A stretch of 64,000 nucleotides of DNA from Burkholderiales bacterium. GTDB lineage: Bacteria; Pseudomonadota; Gammaproteobacteria; Burkholderiales; SG8-41. The position numbers and the translations under genes were made by a program. Below, one piece after another: positions 30,756 to 41,064 of the stretch. A model generated the notes under the pieces. It worked only from the letters and a program-made list of their open reading frames with translations. It ran no database searches and was not told the DNA's origin. The stretch lies in contig JADZGE010000012.1 in NCBI GenBank assembly GCA_020854035.1, forward strand, positions 62,001-126,000, given 5' to 3'. Position 1 is the stretch's first letter. Every line of letters begins with the position of its first letter.

Positions 30756-31724
30756 ATGATGCTTCTGGCACGCGTGACACTGCTGGCGGCGGCACTCGCC
30801 GCCGGCGCGGGCGCCGGCGCGGCGGACAGGTATCCCGCCCGCCCGGTCCGGCTCGTCGTCCCCTTCGCGCCCGGCGGCGGCACCGATATCAGTGCGCGCA
30901 TCCTCGCCGAGGGACTCGGCAGGGAGCTCGGCGAGACGGTGGTGGTGGACAACCGCCCCGGCGCCGGCAGCGTGCTCGGAACCGAGATCGTCGCCAAGGC
31001 GGCGCCCGACGGCTACACGCTGCTTCTCGGCAACATCAGCATGGCCTTCAACGCGGCCCTCTACCGGAAGCTCCCGTACGACACGCTCCGCGGTTTCATC
31101 CCGATCTCGCTCGTCACCGACCAGCCGAACATCCTGGTGGCGCACCCGACGCTGCCCGCGAAGACGTTCCGGGATTTCATCGCGCTCGCCCGCGCCCAGC
31201 CCGGCAAGCTCACCTACGGTTCGGCGGGGCTCGGCTCCGGCACGCATCTCGCGATGGAGCTGCTCGTCATGTCGCAGCAGTTGACGCTCGTGCACGTGCC
31301 GTACAAGGGGACGGGGCCCGCGCTCACCGCCTTGCTGGGCAGCCAGATCTCGGTGTTCTTCTCGACCTTCGCCTCGGCGCTGCCGCACGTGAAGGCCGAG
31401 CGCCTGCGCGCTTTCGCCGTCACCAGTCTCAAGCGCGCGCGCACGCTGCCGGAAGTGCCGACCGTGGCGGAATCGGGAGTGCCCGGCTACGAGTACAGCA
31501 CCTGGTACGGATTGCTCTCCCCGGCGGGGGTGCCGCGCCCGATCGTCGAGCAACTGAACCGCGCCGCGGTCGCGGCGCTGAAAACGCCCGAAATCCAGGG
31601 CCGCTACCTCTCGCAGGGTCTCGACCCGATACCGTCCACGCCGGCCCGCTACGCCGCCTACCTCAAGTCCGAGACCGACAAGTGGGCGAACGTCGTGCGC
31701 GCCGCGAAGATCGAGCAACAATAG
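30756..31724 (+). CDS. Bug/TctC family substrate-binding protein
   Basis: MMLLARVTLLAAALAAGAGAGAADRYPARPVRLVVPFAPGGGTDISARILAEGLGRELGETVVVDNRPGAGSVLGTEIVAKAAPDGYTLL. Confidence 0.94.
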   Translation: MMLLARVTLLAAALAAGAGAGAADRYPARPVRLVVPFAPGGGTDISARILAEGLGRELGETVVVDNRPGAGSVLGTEIVAKAAPDGYTLLLGNISMAFNAALYRKLPYDTLRGFIPISLVTDQPNILVAHPTLPAKTFRDFIALARAQPGKLTYGSAGLGSGTHLAMELLVMSQQLTLVHVPYKGTGPALTALLGSQISVFFSTFASALPHVKAERLRAFAVTSLKRARTLPEVPTVAESGVPGYEYSTWYGLLSPAGVPRPIVEQLNRAAVAALKTPEIQGRYLSQGLDPIPSTPARYAAYLKSETDKWANVVRAAKIEQQ

Positions 31725-31811
31725 ACCCGGCCCGCAGACCGGGGCAGGGGGATCCGCCCGGGGAGTCCGACAGGGGACGCACCGGCACATCAACGAGGAA
31801 GGAGGAGAACG

Positions 31812-32783
31812 ATGAAGTACGTCAGGCTCGCCGCGATTCTCGCCGGGATGATCGCCTCCGGCGCGGGTCTCGCCCAGATCGAAATCAAGCTCGGCCATGT
31901 CGGCGAGCCGGGTTCGCTCTTCCAGAAGTCCGCCGACGAGTTCGCGAGCCGCGCGAACGCGAAGCTCGGCGGCAAGGCGCGGGTGGTCACGTTCGGCTCG
32001 AGTCAGTTGGGCGGCGACAAGGAGCTCCTGCAGAAGCTGAAGCTCGGCACCGTCGAGCTCGCGCTGCCTTCCACCGTCATGTCCTCGGAATCCGACCTTT
32101 TCGGCATCTTCGAGATGCCCTATCTCGTGAAGGACCGCAAGCACATGCAGGCGATCGAGAAGGCGGTTTTCTGGCCGAACCTCGCGCCGGAGGTCGAGAA
32201 AAAGGGGTTGAAGGTGCTCGCGGTATGGGAGAACGGCTACCGGCACATCACCAACAACCGCCAGCCGATCGTCAAACCGGCCGATCTGAAGGGCATCAAG
32301 CTGCGCGTGCCGGAGGGCAAGTGGCGGGTGAAGATGTTCCAGACCTACGGCGCGAACCCGAGCCCGATGAAGTTCTCGGAAGTGTTCACCGCGCTGCAGA
32401 CCGGGGTGATGGACGGCCAGGAGAATCCGTTCTCGCAGATCGTCTCCGCCAAGTTCCAGGAAGTCCAGAAGTTCATTTCGCTCACCGGTCACGTCTACAC
32501 GCCGGCCTACCTTGCGACGGGCTCGAAGAAGTGGGCATCGCTGCCGGCGGAGGTGCGCACGGTCCTGGAGAGCGCGGCGAAGGAGATGCAGTCCACCGTC
32601 TACTCGATCGCCGAGAAGGACGAGAGCGAGCTTCTCGCGAAGATCAAGGCGGCCGGCGTGAAGGTCAACGAGGCGGACAAGGCGGCCTTCGTCGCCGCGA
32701 GCAAGGCGGTCTACGAGGAATTCGGCAGGGAAGTGAAGGGTTCGAGGGAGCTCATCGACAAGGCCCTCGCGCTTGCCAGGTGA
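31812..32783 (+). CDS. dctP: TRAP transporter substrate-binding protein DctP
   Basis: MKYVRLAAILAGMIASGAGLAQIEIKLGHVGEPGSLFQKSADEFASRANAKLGGKARVVTFGSSQLGGDKELLQKLKLGTVELALP. Confidence 0.93.
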   Translation: MKYVRLAAILAGMIASGAGLAQIEIKLGHVGEPGSLFQKSADEFASRANAKLGGKARVVTFGSSQLGGDKELLQKLKLGTVELALPSTVMSSESDLFGIFEMPYLVKDRKHMQAIEKAVFWPNLAPEVEKKGLKVLAVWENGYRHITNNRQPIVKPADLKGIKLRVPEGKWRVKMFQTYGANPSPMKFSEVFTALQTGVMDGQENPFSQIVSAKFQEVQKFISLTGHVYTPAYLATGSKKWASLPAEVRTVLESAAKEMQSTVYSIAEKDESELLAKIKAAGVKVNEADKAAFVAASKAVYEEFGREVKGSRELIDKALALAR

Positions 32784-32785
32784 TC

Positions 32786-32891
32786 CGGTAGTGATGCGCC
32801 GATGAAGTGACGAGGTGAGCGGCCGCCACCCGCCGCCTCGTCTCGTCACGGCATCCCTCATCATCGCCTCACCTCGTCACCGCGTCACCCG
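32786..32891. repeat. GTGA.../...TCAC intercistronic inverted repeat (family A, copy 7)
   Basis: gtagtgatgcgccgatgaagtgacgaggtgagcgg...cctcgtctcgtcacggcatccctcatcatcgcctcacctcgtcaccgcgtcacccg, directly abutting ATG 32892. Confidence 0.75.
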
Positions 32892-33392
32892 ATGCTCGCG
32901 CGCGCGCGTAACGCCTGCGAGAAGTTCCTCGAGGCGATCGTGATCGTGCTGATGATCGCGCTCGCGGTCGAGGTGACGCTCGGCGTCGCGTTCCGGTACG
33001 CCGGCCACGCGCTCGTCTGGTATGACGAAGTGGCCACGATCCTGCTCGCGTGGATCACGTACTACGGCTCCGCCCTCGCGGCGCTCAAGCGCGCGCATCT
33101 CGGCGTGCCCGAGCTCGTCCGCGCCATGCCGCCCGCGCCGCGGGTCACCGTGGCGCTCTTCGCCGAGCTCGCCGTCTTCGCGTTCTTCGCCCTGCTCGCC
33201 TGGGTCGGCTGGTCGGTGCTCGAGGTGCTCGCCACGGACAACCTGGTGTCGCTGCCGGCGGTATCGGTCGCCTGGACGCAGTCGGTCATTCCCGTGAGCG
33301 CGGTGCTCATCGTGATCGCGGAGGCGCTGGTGCTGCCCGAGGTGCTGCGGGAGGCGCGCCGCGGCGACGCCGCGCCGGACGGCCCCGCATGA
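32892..33392 (+). CDS. dctQ: TRAP transporter small permease DctQ
   Basis: MLARARNACEKFLEAIVIVLMIALAVEVTLGVAFRYAGHALVWYDEVATILLAWITYYGSALAALKRAHLGV. Confidence 0.92.
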   Translation: MLARARNACEKFLEAIVIVLMIALAVEVTLGVAFRYAGHALVWYDEVATILLAWITYYGSALAALKRAHLGVPELVRAMPPAPRVTVALFAELAVFAFFALLAWVGWSVLEVLATDNLVSLPAVSVAWTQSVIPVSAVLIVIAEALVLPEVLREARRGDAAPDGPA

Positions 33393-34672
33393 GCGAATTC
33401 CTCCTCTTCGCCGGCGTCTTCGCGCTGGTTCTGATCAACGTCCCGATCGCGGTGGCGCTCGGGATCGCGGCGGTGGCCGCCATCATCGCGGCGCAGGGCG
33501 CGGCGAGCCTGCCCAACGTCGCGATCGTCATGTACCAGGGGGCGACGAGCTTTCCGCTCATCGCCATCCCGCTCTTCATCCTCGCCGGGGCGATCATGAA
33601 CACCTCCGGCATCTCGCAGCGGCTGATCGACTTCTGCAACGCGCTGATCGGCTCGGTGCGCGGGGGACTCGCGCAGGTGAACGTGGTGACCTCGATGTTC
33701 TTCGCCGAGATCTCCGGGTCCGCGGTCGCCGACGTCGCCGCCACCGGGCCGGTGCTGATCCCGGCGATGAAGAAGCAGGGCTACTCGGGGCCGTTCACCG
33801 CCGCCGTGACTTCCTCCACCGCGTCGCTCGCGATCATCATCCCGCCGTCGATCCCGATGATCCTCTACGCCGTGATGGCGGGCACCTCGGTCGTGCAGCT
33901 CTTCGTGGCCGGGATCGTGCCGGGCCTCGTCGCCGGGTTCGCGATGTGCGGGCTGTGCTACTGGTACGCGATACGCTACAACCACCCGGCCGGCGACCCG
34001 TTCCGGCTCGCCAGGCTGTGGCGCTCGTTCAAGGACACCGGCTGGGCGTTGACGCTCCCGCTCATCATACTCGGGGGCATTTTCGGCGGCGTGGTGACGG
34101 CGACGGAAGGCGCCGCGCTCGCGGTGCTCGCGGCGCTGTTCGTGGGTGGCGTGGTCTACCGCGAACTCGACTGGAAGCACCTGCGCGCCGCGATCGTGGA
34201 CGGCGCCGTGCAGACCGCCGCCGTGATGTTGCTCGTCGCCTGCTCGGCGCTGCTCGGGACCTACCTCACCGAGATCCAGCTGCCGCAGAAGCTCGCCCGG
34301 CAGATGCTCGCCCTCAGCAACGAGCGGTGGATGGTGCTCGCGGTGCTCAACGCGTTCTTCCTTTTCATCGGCATGTTCCTGCACTCCGCGGCCGCGATCA
34401 TCCTGGTGGTGCCGATCGTGATCCCGCTCGCGACCGCCGTCGGCATCGACCCGGTCCACTTCGGCATCATCGTCACGCTCAACCTCGCGATCGGCCAGCA
34501 GACCCCGCCCGTGGCGAGCGTGCTGATGATCACCTGCTCGATCGCGAAGGAGAACGTCTGGGACGTCACCCGGGCGAACCTGCCCTTCATCGGCGTGCTG
34601 CTGGCGACGCTCCTCCTCGTCACCTACGTGCCGGCGGTGCCGATGTCGCTCGTGGAATTTTTCTACCGTTGA
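33389..34672 (+). CDS. dctM: TRAP transporter large permease DctM
   Basis: MSEFLLFAGVFALVLINVPIAVALGIAAVAAIIAAQGAASLPNVAIVMYQGATSFPLIAIPLFILAGAIMNTSGIS; ATGA overlap with dctQ. Confidence 0.94.
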   Translation: MSEFLLFAGVFALVLINVPIAVALGIAAVAAIIAAQGAASLPNVAIVMYQGATSFPLIAIPLFILAGAIMNTSGISQRLIDFCNALIGSVRGGLAQVNVVTSMFFAEISGSAVADVAATGPVLIPAMKKQGYSGPFTAAVTSSTASLAIIIPPSIPMILYAVMAGTSVVQLFVAGIVPGLVAGFAMCGLCYWYAIRYNHPAGDPFRLARLWRSFKDTGWALTLPLIILGGIFGGVVTATEGAALAVLAALFVGGVVYRELDWKHLRAAIVDGAVQTAAVMLLVACSALLGTYLTEIQLPQKLARQMLALSNERWMVLAVLNAFFLFIGMFLHSAAAIILVVPIVIPLATAVGIDPVHFGIIVTLNLAIGQQTPPVASVLMITCSIAKENVWDVTRANLPFIGVLLATLLLVTYVPAVPMSLVEFFYR

Positions 34673-34822
34673 GGAGTCGCGCCGCCCGCGTGCTCCCGCG
34701 AGGCGCCGGGGCGGCCGTGTTCGCGGCGAGCGCCTCGCCTCGTGCCGCCACGGGGTCCGGCGGGGGGAGGTTACCCCCGCGAGCGGGCCACGGATGACCG
34801 TTCCCGGGCATTCCCGGGCGTC

Positions 34823-34851
34823 TTGCGGAGTACTGGCGTTTTCCCTATTAT
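34823..34851 (+). promoter_or_regulatory. Candidate sigma70-type promoter upstream of tctBA
   Basis: TTGCGG-17 nt-TATTAT, about 340 bp before tctB. Confidence 0.4.
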
Positions 34852-35186
34852 CCGTCCCGTGGATGGGGCCATATGCTGTCGGAGGCCGGTCCACGGGTGC
34901 GAAAGTCATCCATTCTGCCGCGTAGAGCAGGAAGCAGGTCGCCTTCGGAGGAGTTCGGCGTCAAATAACAAGGACGGGGCAGGGACGGGTGGGCCGCGGG
35001 CGTACGCGCTCCCCTCAATGAGGTTGCGGCCGGCCCTCGGCGTCACGGTCCCGGCGCACAAGCAGGCGGCTGGCTCCGACAGGGTTTGCGACGGGCCCGA
35101 AGGGGGGACTGGCGGGCGCCGGGTCGAGGTCGGGGATGCAGGGTGATCCCGGGAGCACGGGTGGATCGAGCAGAGGAGAATCACGC

Positions 35187-35645
35187 ATGAAGTTCGACTG
35201 GCGCAACAACCGCGATTTCTTCGCGGGCCTGCTCTACATCGTGACGGGGGCCGTCGCGATGTGGATCGCCCGGGACTACCCCATGGGTACCGCGCTGCGC
35301 ATGGGGCCCGGTTACTTCCCCACCGTGCTCGGCGGCATCACCGTCGCGTTCGGCATCGCCGTGCTGCTGATGGGCGTGAAGAACAACGAAAAGATCAAGG
35401 GCAACTGGTCGATCCGCGCCCTGATCGTGCTGCCGTTGTCGATGGTGATATTCGGCATCCTCATGGAGGAGGCCGGATTCATACCCGCGCTCTTCGTCCT
35501 CGTCGTGATCTCCGCGCTTTCGGGCAGGGAGTTCAAGTGGCGCGAGGCAATCCCGCTCGCGATCGCGCTCATCGTCATCTGCACGCTGGTGTTCATCTAC
35601 GGGCTGGGGCTGCCCTACCCGCTCATCAAGGGCTACTGGGGATAA
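35187..35645 (+). CDS. tctB: Tripartite tricarboxylate transporter TctB family protein
   Basis: MKFDWRNNRDFFAGLLYIVTGAVAMWIARDYPMGTALRMGPGYFPTVLGGITVAFGIAVLLMG; RBS agaggag. Confidence 0.93.
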   Translation: MKFDWRNNRDFFAGLLYIVTGAVAMWIARDYPMGTALRMGPGYFPTVLGGITVAFGIAVLLMGVKNNEKIKGNWSIRALIVLPLSMVIFGILMEEAGFIPALFVLVVISALSGREFKWREAIPLAIALIVICTLVFIYGLGLPYPLIKGYWG

Positions 35646-35649
35646 CGCG

Positions 35650-37158
35650 ATGGAACTCTTCCACAACCTCATTTTCGGCTTCAGCGTCGCGCTCTCGCTC
35701 CAGAACGTCATCTACTGCTTCGTCGGGGTGCTGCTGGGCACCCTGATCGGCGTGCTCCCCGGCATCGGCCCGCTCGCGACCATCGCGATGCTGCTGCCGA
35801 TCACTTTCAACCTCGCGCCGGTGCCGGCGCTCATCATGCTCGCCGGCATCTACTACGGCTCGCAGTACGGTGGATCGACGACGGCGATCCTCGTCAACCT
35901 GCCGGGAGAAACCTCGGCGGTGGTGACGTGCATCGACGGCTACCAGATGGCGCGACAGGGTCGCGCCGGGCCGGCGCTCGCGATTTCCGCCATCGGCTCG
36001 TTCTGCGCGGGCACCGTCTGCACGATGCTGATCGCGCTCTTCGGCCCGCCGCTCGCGGAGGTGGCGCTCAAGTTCGGCGCGCCGGAGTACTTCTCGCTCA
36101 TGCTGATGGGGCTCGTCGCGGCGGCGGTGCTCTCGAGCGAGAACATGACCAAGGCGCTCGCGATGGTGGCGATGGGGCTCATCATCGGTATCGTCGGCAC
36201 CGACGTCAACTCGGGCATGGCGCGCTACAGCTTCGGCATCGCGGAGCTCACCGACGGCATCGGCTTCGTCGTGATCGCCGTGGGCGTGTTCGCAGTCGGC
36301 GAAATCATCTCCAATCTCGGGGACCCGGAGGAGCGCAAGGTTTTCACCTCGAACGTCTCCGGCCTCATGCCGACGATGAAGGATCTCCGGGATTCCGCCG
36401 GTCCCATCGCGCGCGGCACCGCGATCGGAGCGTTCCTCGGCGTGCTGCCCGGCACCGGACCGGCGATCGCGTCGTTCTCCTCCTACATGGTCGAGAAGAA
36501 GCTGTCGAAAACGCCGGAGCGTTTCGGCAAGGGCGCGATCGAGGGCGTCGCGGGGCCGGAGTCGGCCAACAACGCCGACGCGCAGTGCAAGTTCATCCCG
36601 ACGCTGACGCTCGGCATACCGGCGAGCGCGACGATGGCGCTCATGCTCGGCGCGCTGACGATACAGGGCATCGCGCCGGGGCCGCAGGTCATGACGCAGA
36701 AGCCCGATCTCTTCTGGGGTCTCGTCGCGAGCATGTGGGTCGGCAACGCCATGCTGGTGGTCCTCAACCTGCCGCTCGTCGGCATGTGGGTGCAGCTCCT
36801 CAAGGTGCCCTACCGGCTGCTCTTCCCCGCGATCATGGCGTTCTCGTGCATCGGCATCTACAGCGTGAACAACAGCCCCTTCGAGATCTATCTCTCGGCG
36901 CTCTTCGGATTGATCGGGATTGCGTGGATGAAGCTCGAAATGCCGCCCGCGCCCATGCTGCTCGGCTTCGTTCTGGGCCCGCTGATGGAGGAGAACCTGA
37001 GGCGGGCGCTCCTCATTTCGCGCGGCGATCCGACGGTCTTCTTCACGCGGCCGATCAGCCTGGGCTTCATGATCGCGACGGCGCTCATCATCATCATCAT
37101 GGTGCTCCCGGCCGTCAAGGCGCGGCGCGCGGCGATCACCGATACGACGACGACCTGA
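35650..37158 (+). CDS. tctA: Tripartite tricarboxylate transporter permease TctA
   Basis: MELFHNLIFGFSVALSLQNVIYCFVGVLLGTLIGVLPGIGPLATIAMLLPITFNL...YYGSQYGGSTTAILVNLPGE. Confidence 0.95.
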   Translation: MELFHNLIFGFSVALSLQNVIYCFVGVLLGTLIGVLPGIGPLATIAMLLPITFNLAPVPALIMLAGIYYGSQYGGSTTAILVNLPGETSAVVTCIDGYQMARQGRAGPALAISAIGSFCAGTVCTMLIALFGPPLAEVALKFGAPEYFSLMLMGLVAAAVLSSENMTKALAMVAMGLIIGIVGTDVNSGMARYSFGIAELTDGIGFVVIAVGVFAVGEIISNLGDPEERKVFTSNVSGLMPTMKDLRDSAGPIARGTAIGAFLGVLPGTGPAIASFSSYMVEKKLSKTPERFGKGAIEGVAGPESANNADAQCKFIPTLTLGIPASATMALMLGALTIQGIAPGPQVMTQKPDLFWGLVASMWVGNAMLVVLNLPLVGMWVQLLKVPYRLLFPAIMAFSCIGIYSVNNSPFEIYLSALFGLIGIAWMKLEMPPAPMLLGFVLGPLMEENLRRALLISRGDPTVFFTRPISLGFMIATALIIIIMVLPAVKARRAAITDTTTT

Positions 37159-37183
37159 GGCGGGGCTCGGCGGGTACTCCGGA

Positions 37184-37211
37184 AACGGCGCCGCGCGGCG
37201 CCGTTTTCTTT
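37184..37211. terminator. Rho-independent terminator after tctA (possibly bidirectional with the minus-strand YrdC-type gene)
   Basis: aacggcgccgc-gcggcgccgtt followed by ttctttc; perfect inverted repeat. Confidence 0.8.
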
Positions 37212-38191
37212 CATGTTCCACCCGCCGCGGGGGTGCCCGCCGCCGCGCGCGCGAGCCGGTCGTTCACCGCGGTCCATTCCGCGGCGGCCGGCGGCCTCTC
37301 GACGATGATGACGTCACACCGGGCGGCGTCGAGGCGCCGCAGGTTCGCGTAGAGCGCGTGCGCGTAGCGGGCCGGGTGATCGCTCCCGGGAATCCAGAGC
37401 ACGGCGGGGTCACGCGGGTCCGGCATCGATGACCCCAGCACACCCGCCTTCCTGCCGCGCCGGGCGAACGATGCGACGAGCGCCGCGAGTTCGTCCGGCC
37501 CGGCAAGCATGAGCGGCGTGCGCGGCGCGTAATGCGCGGCCGGCGTCCCCGGCGCGCGCGGCGCCGCAGCGCCGGCGTCCGCCAGCGGCACACCCGCCGC
37601 GTCCTCGACGGCGCGCGCGCCGATCGAGCCGGGGCGAAGCAGTCGCGGCGCGGCCCCGGAGAGATCGACGATCGTGGACTCGATTCCGACATCGGCTTCG
37701 CCGCCGTCGAGCACGCATTCCACTGCCGCGCCGAATTCTTCGCGTACGTGCGCGGCGGTGGTGGCCGACACGCGGCCGTAGCGGTTCGCCGAGGGCGCCG
37801 CGATGCCGCCGCCGAAACGCCGCAGCAGCCGCTGCGCCACGGGATGCGAGGGCACGCGCACGGCGATCGTGTCCTGCCCGCCGGTCACGAGGTCGCCGAC
37901 CCCGGGCGCGCGGGCCAGAACGAGCGTGAGCGGTCCGGGCCAGAACGCGCGGGCGAGCCTGTGGGCCGTCTCGGGGATGCCGCGCGCCCAGTTCGCGGTC
38001 TCGATCGCGTCGGCGAGGTGGACGATGACCGGATGATCCGCGGGCCGGCCCTTGACTGCGTAGAGCCGCCGCACCGCCGGCGGATTCGCCGCGTCGGCGC
38101 CCAGCCCGTAGACGGTCTCGGTGGGAAAGGCGACGAGCCCCCCGGCGCGGAGCACGGCGACGGCGTTGTCGATTTCGCGATCGCCTGTCAC
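37211..38191 (-). CDS. L-threonylcarbamoyladenylate synthase (Sua5/YciO/YrdC family)
   Basis: MTGDREIDNAVAVLRAGGLVAFPTETVYGLGADAANPPAVRRLYAVKGRPADHPVIVHL; C-terminal Sua5 domain. Confidence 0.94.
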   Translation of the reverse strand: MTGDREIDNAVAVLRAGGLVAFPTETVYGLGADAANPPAVRRLYAVKGRPADHPVIVHLADAIETANWARGIPETAHRLARAFWPGPLTLVLARAPGVGDLVTGGQDTIAVRVPSHPVAQRLLRRFGGGIAAPSANRYGRVSATTAAHVREEFGAAVECVLDGGEADVGIESTIVDLSGAAPRLLRPGSIGARAVEDAAGVPLADAGAAAPRAPGTPAAHYAPRTPLMLAGPDELAALVASFARRGRKAGVLGSSMPDPRDPAVLWIPGSDHPARYAHALYANLRRLDAARCDVIIVERPPAAAEWTAVNDRLARAAAGTPAAGGT

Positions 38192-38267
38192 GTTCGAGCC
38201 GCCGATTGGCGGCCCATCGCCCTTTCCGGCATACTATCTCTCAAGGGTCAGGGTGAGAGCGGAAGGC

Positions 38268-39215
38268 ATGAAGGCTCGGGCTCTCCTCGCAACGGTGGTG
38301 CTCGCGGCGGCCATGCGTGTCGCGGCGACGCCGCTCGACGTCCATCTGGTACTCGATTCCACGGCGTACGGCCCGCCGCCCTCGGGGGGAGAGACGTTCT
38401 CCGGCATCCTGCGCGAAGGCGCGGGTGCGCCCGCGGTGGGCGTGATCCTGCTGCACGGCCGCGGCCTGCACCCCGACAGTCATGTCGTCGGGCCGCTCCG
38501 CGCGAGCCTGAACGGCCTCGGCTATACGACGCTTTCGATCGCTCTCCCGGTGCCTGCGGATACCGACGGCCATCCCGGCGCCACGGACTTCCAGGATTAC
38601 GTGAACGACGCGAGCGGCCCGAACTACGCCTTCCCCGAGCTTTATGCGCGGGTGCGCGCCGCCGAGGACCACCTCGATTCGCTCGGGGTGGAACGTGTCG
38701 TGCTGATCGGCTTCAGCCTGGGCTCGCGCATGGGCGCCGCCTACATGGCCAGGGCGGCATCGGCGAGCATGCTGCCGGTGATCGCGTTCGCCGGCGTGGG
38801 CATGGGCACGGGCTCGATCGATCCGCTCGACGCCGCCGCGACGCTCGACGAAGTCGCCGTGCCCGTGCTGGACCTCTACGGCAGCCTGGATCTCTCGGAA
38901 GGCGTCGTGGCGGGCGCAGCGGCGCGGGCGGCCGCGTACGGCTCGTTCCCGAGTCCGGGCCCCTCCTACACCCGGATCGTCGTTCCGCAGTCGGGCGCGC
39001 CGCTCGACAACGACGCGCACCAGTTCGACAACCTGCACGGCACTCCCGAGTCGGAGGTGAACCAGACGCGGATGCTGCTGGATGTGGGCAACTGGGTGAG
39101 TGAGCATGCACCGCTCCCCGTGCCGGAACCGGGCAGCGTGCCGCTTCTGGCGCTTGGCCTCGCGGCCTGGCTTACCGCCGGCGGGCTGAGGAGGGCGCGG
39201 CCGGCGCAGAACTGA
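38268..39215 (+). CDS. Secreted alpha/beta hydrolase-like protein with PEP-CTERM sorting signal
   Basis: MKARALLATVVLAAAMRVAATPLDV...GVILLHGRG...VVLIGFSLGSRMGAAY...PLPVPEPGSVPLLALGLAAWLTAGGLRRARPAQN. Confidence 0.82.
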   Translation: MKARALLATVVLAAAMRVAATPLDVHLVLDSTAYGPPPSGGETFSGILREGAGAPAVGVILLHGRGLHPDSHVVGPLRASLNGLGYTTLSIALPVPADTDGHPGATDFQDYVNDASGPNYAFPELYARVRAAEDHLDSLGVERVVLIGFSLGSRMGAAYMARAASASMLPVIAFAGVGMGTGSIDPLDAAATLDEVAVPVLDLYGSLDLSEGVVAGAAARAAAYGSFPSPGPSYTRIVVPQSGAPLDNDAHQFDNLHGTPESEVNQTRMLLDVGNWVSEHAPLPVPEPGSVPLLALGLAAWLTAGGLRRARPAQN

Positions 39216-39225
39216 TCGCCGCCCC

Positions 39226-39672
39226 TCAGGCGGCGGAGGTGCTGACTTCGACCTTCACTTCCGGCGTCGCGACCGCGACGCTGCCGTAGAGCGGTCACCT
39301 GCCCTTGAACCGCTCGATGAGGTCCTCGCCCTGCCGCTGTGTCACTCCGGCGAGCTGGAAGCTGAGCCGCACGCTGTTGAATACCGTCACGTCGCGCCGC
39401 ACCGGGTTCGCCCGGTCGAGGGTGCCCTCGATCTCCACCGCCACCCGCGGCGCGAGCTGCTCGCTCCTGCCGATCGATTGCACCAGCTCGACGCCGCACG
39501 CCGCGACGCCGGCGAGGAAGAGTTCCGCCGGGGTGACCTCCTCGCCGGGACAGCCGTTCTGCACCGGGCCGTCCACGATGAAATGATGGTTGCGCGCGTT
39601 GCACAGCACCCGGCCGAAGGTATCGGTCGAGCGCGCAGCGACCCTGTATCCCCTGACTTCCGACTGTGCCAT
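39226..39672 (-). CDS. OsmC family protein, candidate selenoprotein (in-frame TGA at 39295-39297 read as Sec)
   Basis: MAQSEVRGYRVAARSTDTFGRVLCNARNHHFIVDGPVQNGCPGEEVTPAELFLAGVAACGVELVQSIGR...GEDLIERFKGR[TGA]PLYGSVAVATPEVKVEVSTSAA*. TGA occupies the CPxY catalytic Cys position; OsmC-like C-terminus continues in frame; hairpin follows. ORF track ends at 39295. Confidence 0.75.
39264..39283 (-). promoter_or_regulatory. Candidate bacterial SECIS hairpin
   Basis: mRNA-sense 5'-GCGUCGC-GGUC-GCGACGC-3', perfect 7-bp stem; the GGUC loop lies at nt +21 to +24 after the UGA. Confidence 0.6.
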
Positions 39673-39741
39673 GTGCCGTGCCGGCTGCGCCGCTCCGATC
39701 CGTTGTCGATACCGGTATTGTGCGCTTCCGCGCGACCCCGC

Positions 39742-40980
<1,239 letters not shown>

Positions 40981-41064
40981 GGAGGCGATTGTGCGCCTTG
41001 CCTCGCGCCTGCGCCGGCGCCCGCCGGGCCGTGCGCGCGCTCGGGTGCGTCCCGGGCGCCGCGC

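Noticed and set aside
28547-30997. 816-aa minus-strand ORF (similarly 30564..32864, 59896..62217, 33062..34909, 48958..51402)
   Set aside because: Antisense or shadow-frame ORFs opposite recognisable genes; an effect of GC-rich codon usage.
39295-39672. Simple 125-aa OsmC protein ending at the TGA
   Set aside because: Would lack the second catalytic residue and C-terminal strand, which are present in frame immediately after the TGA; Sec readthrough or a sequencing error explains the data better.
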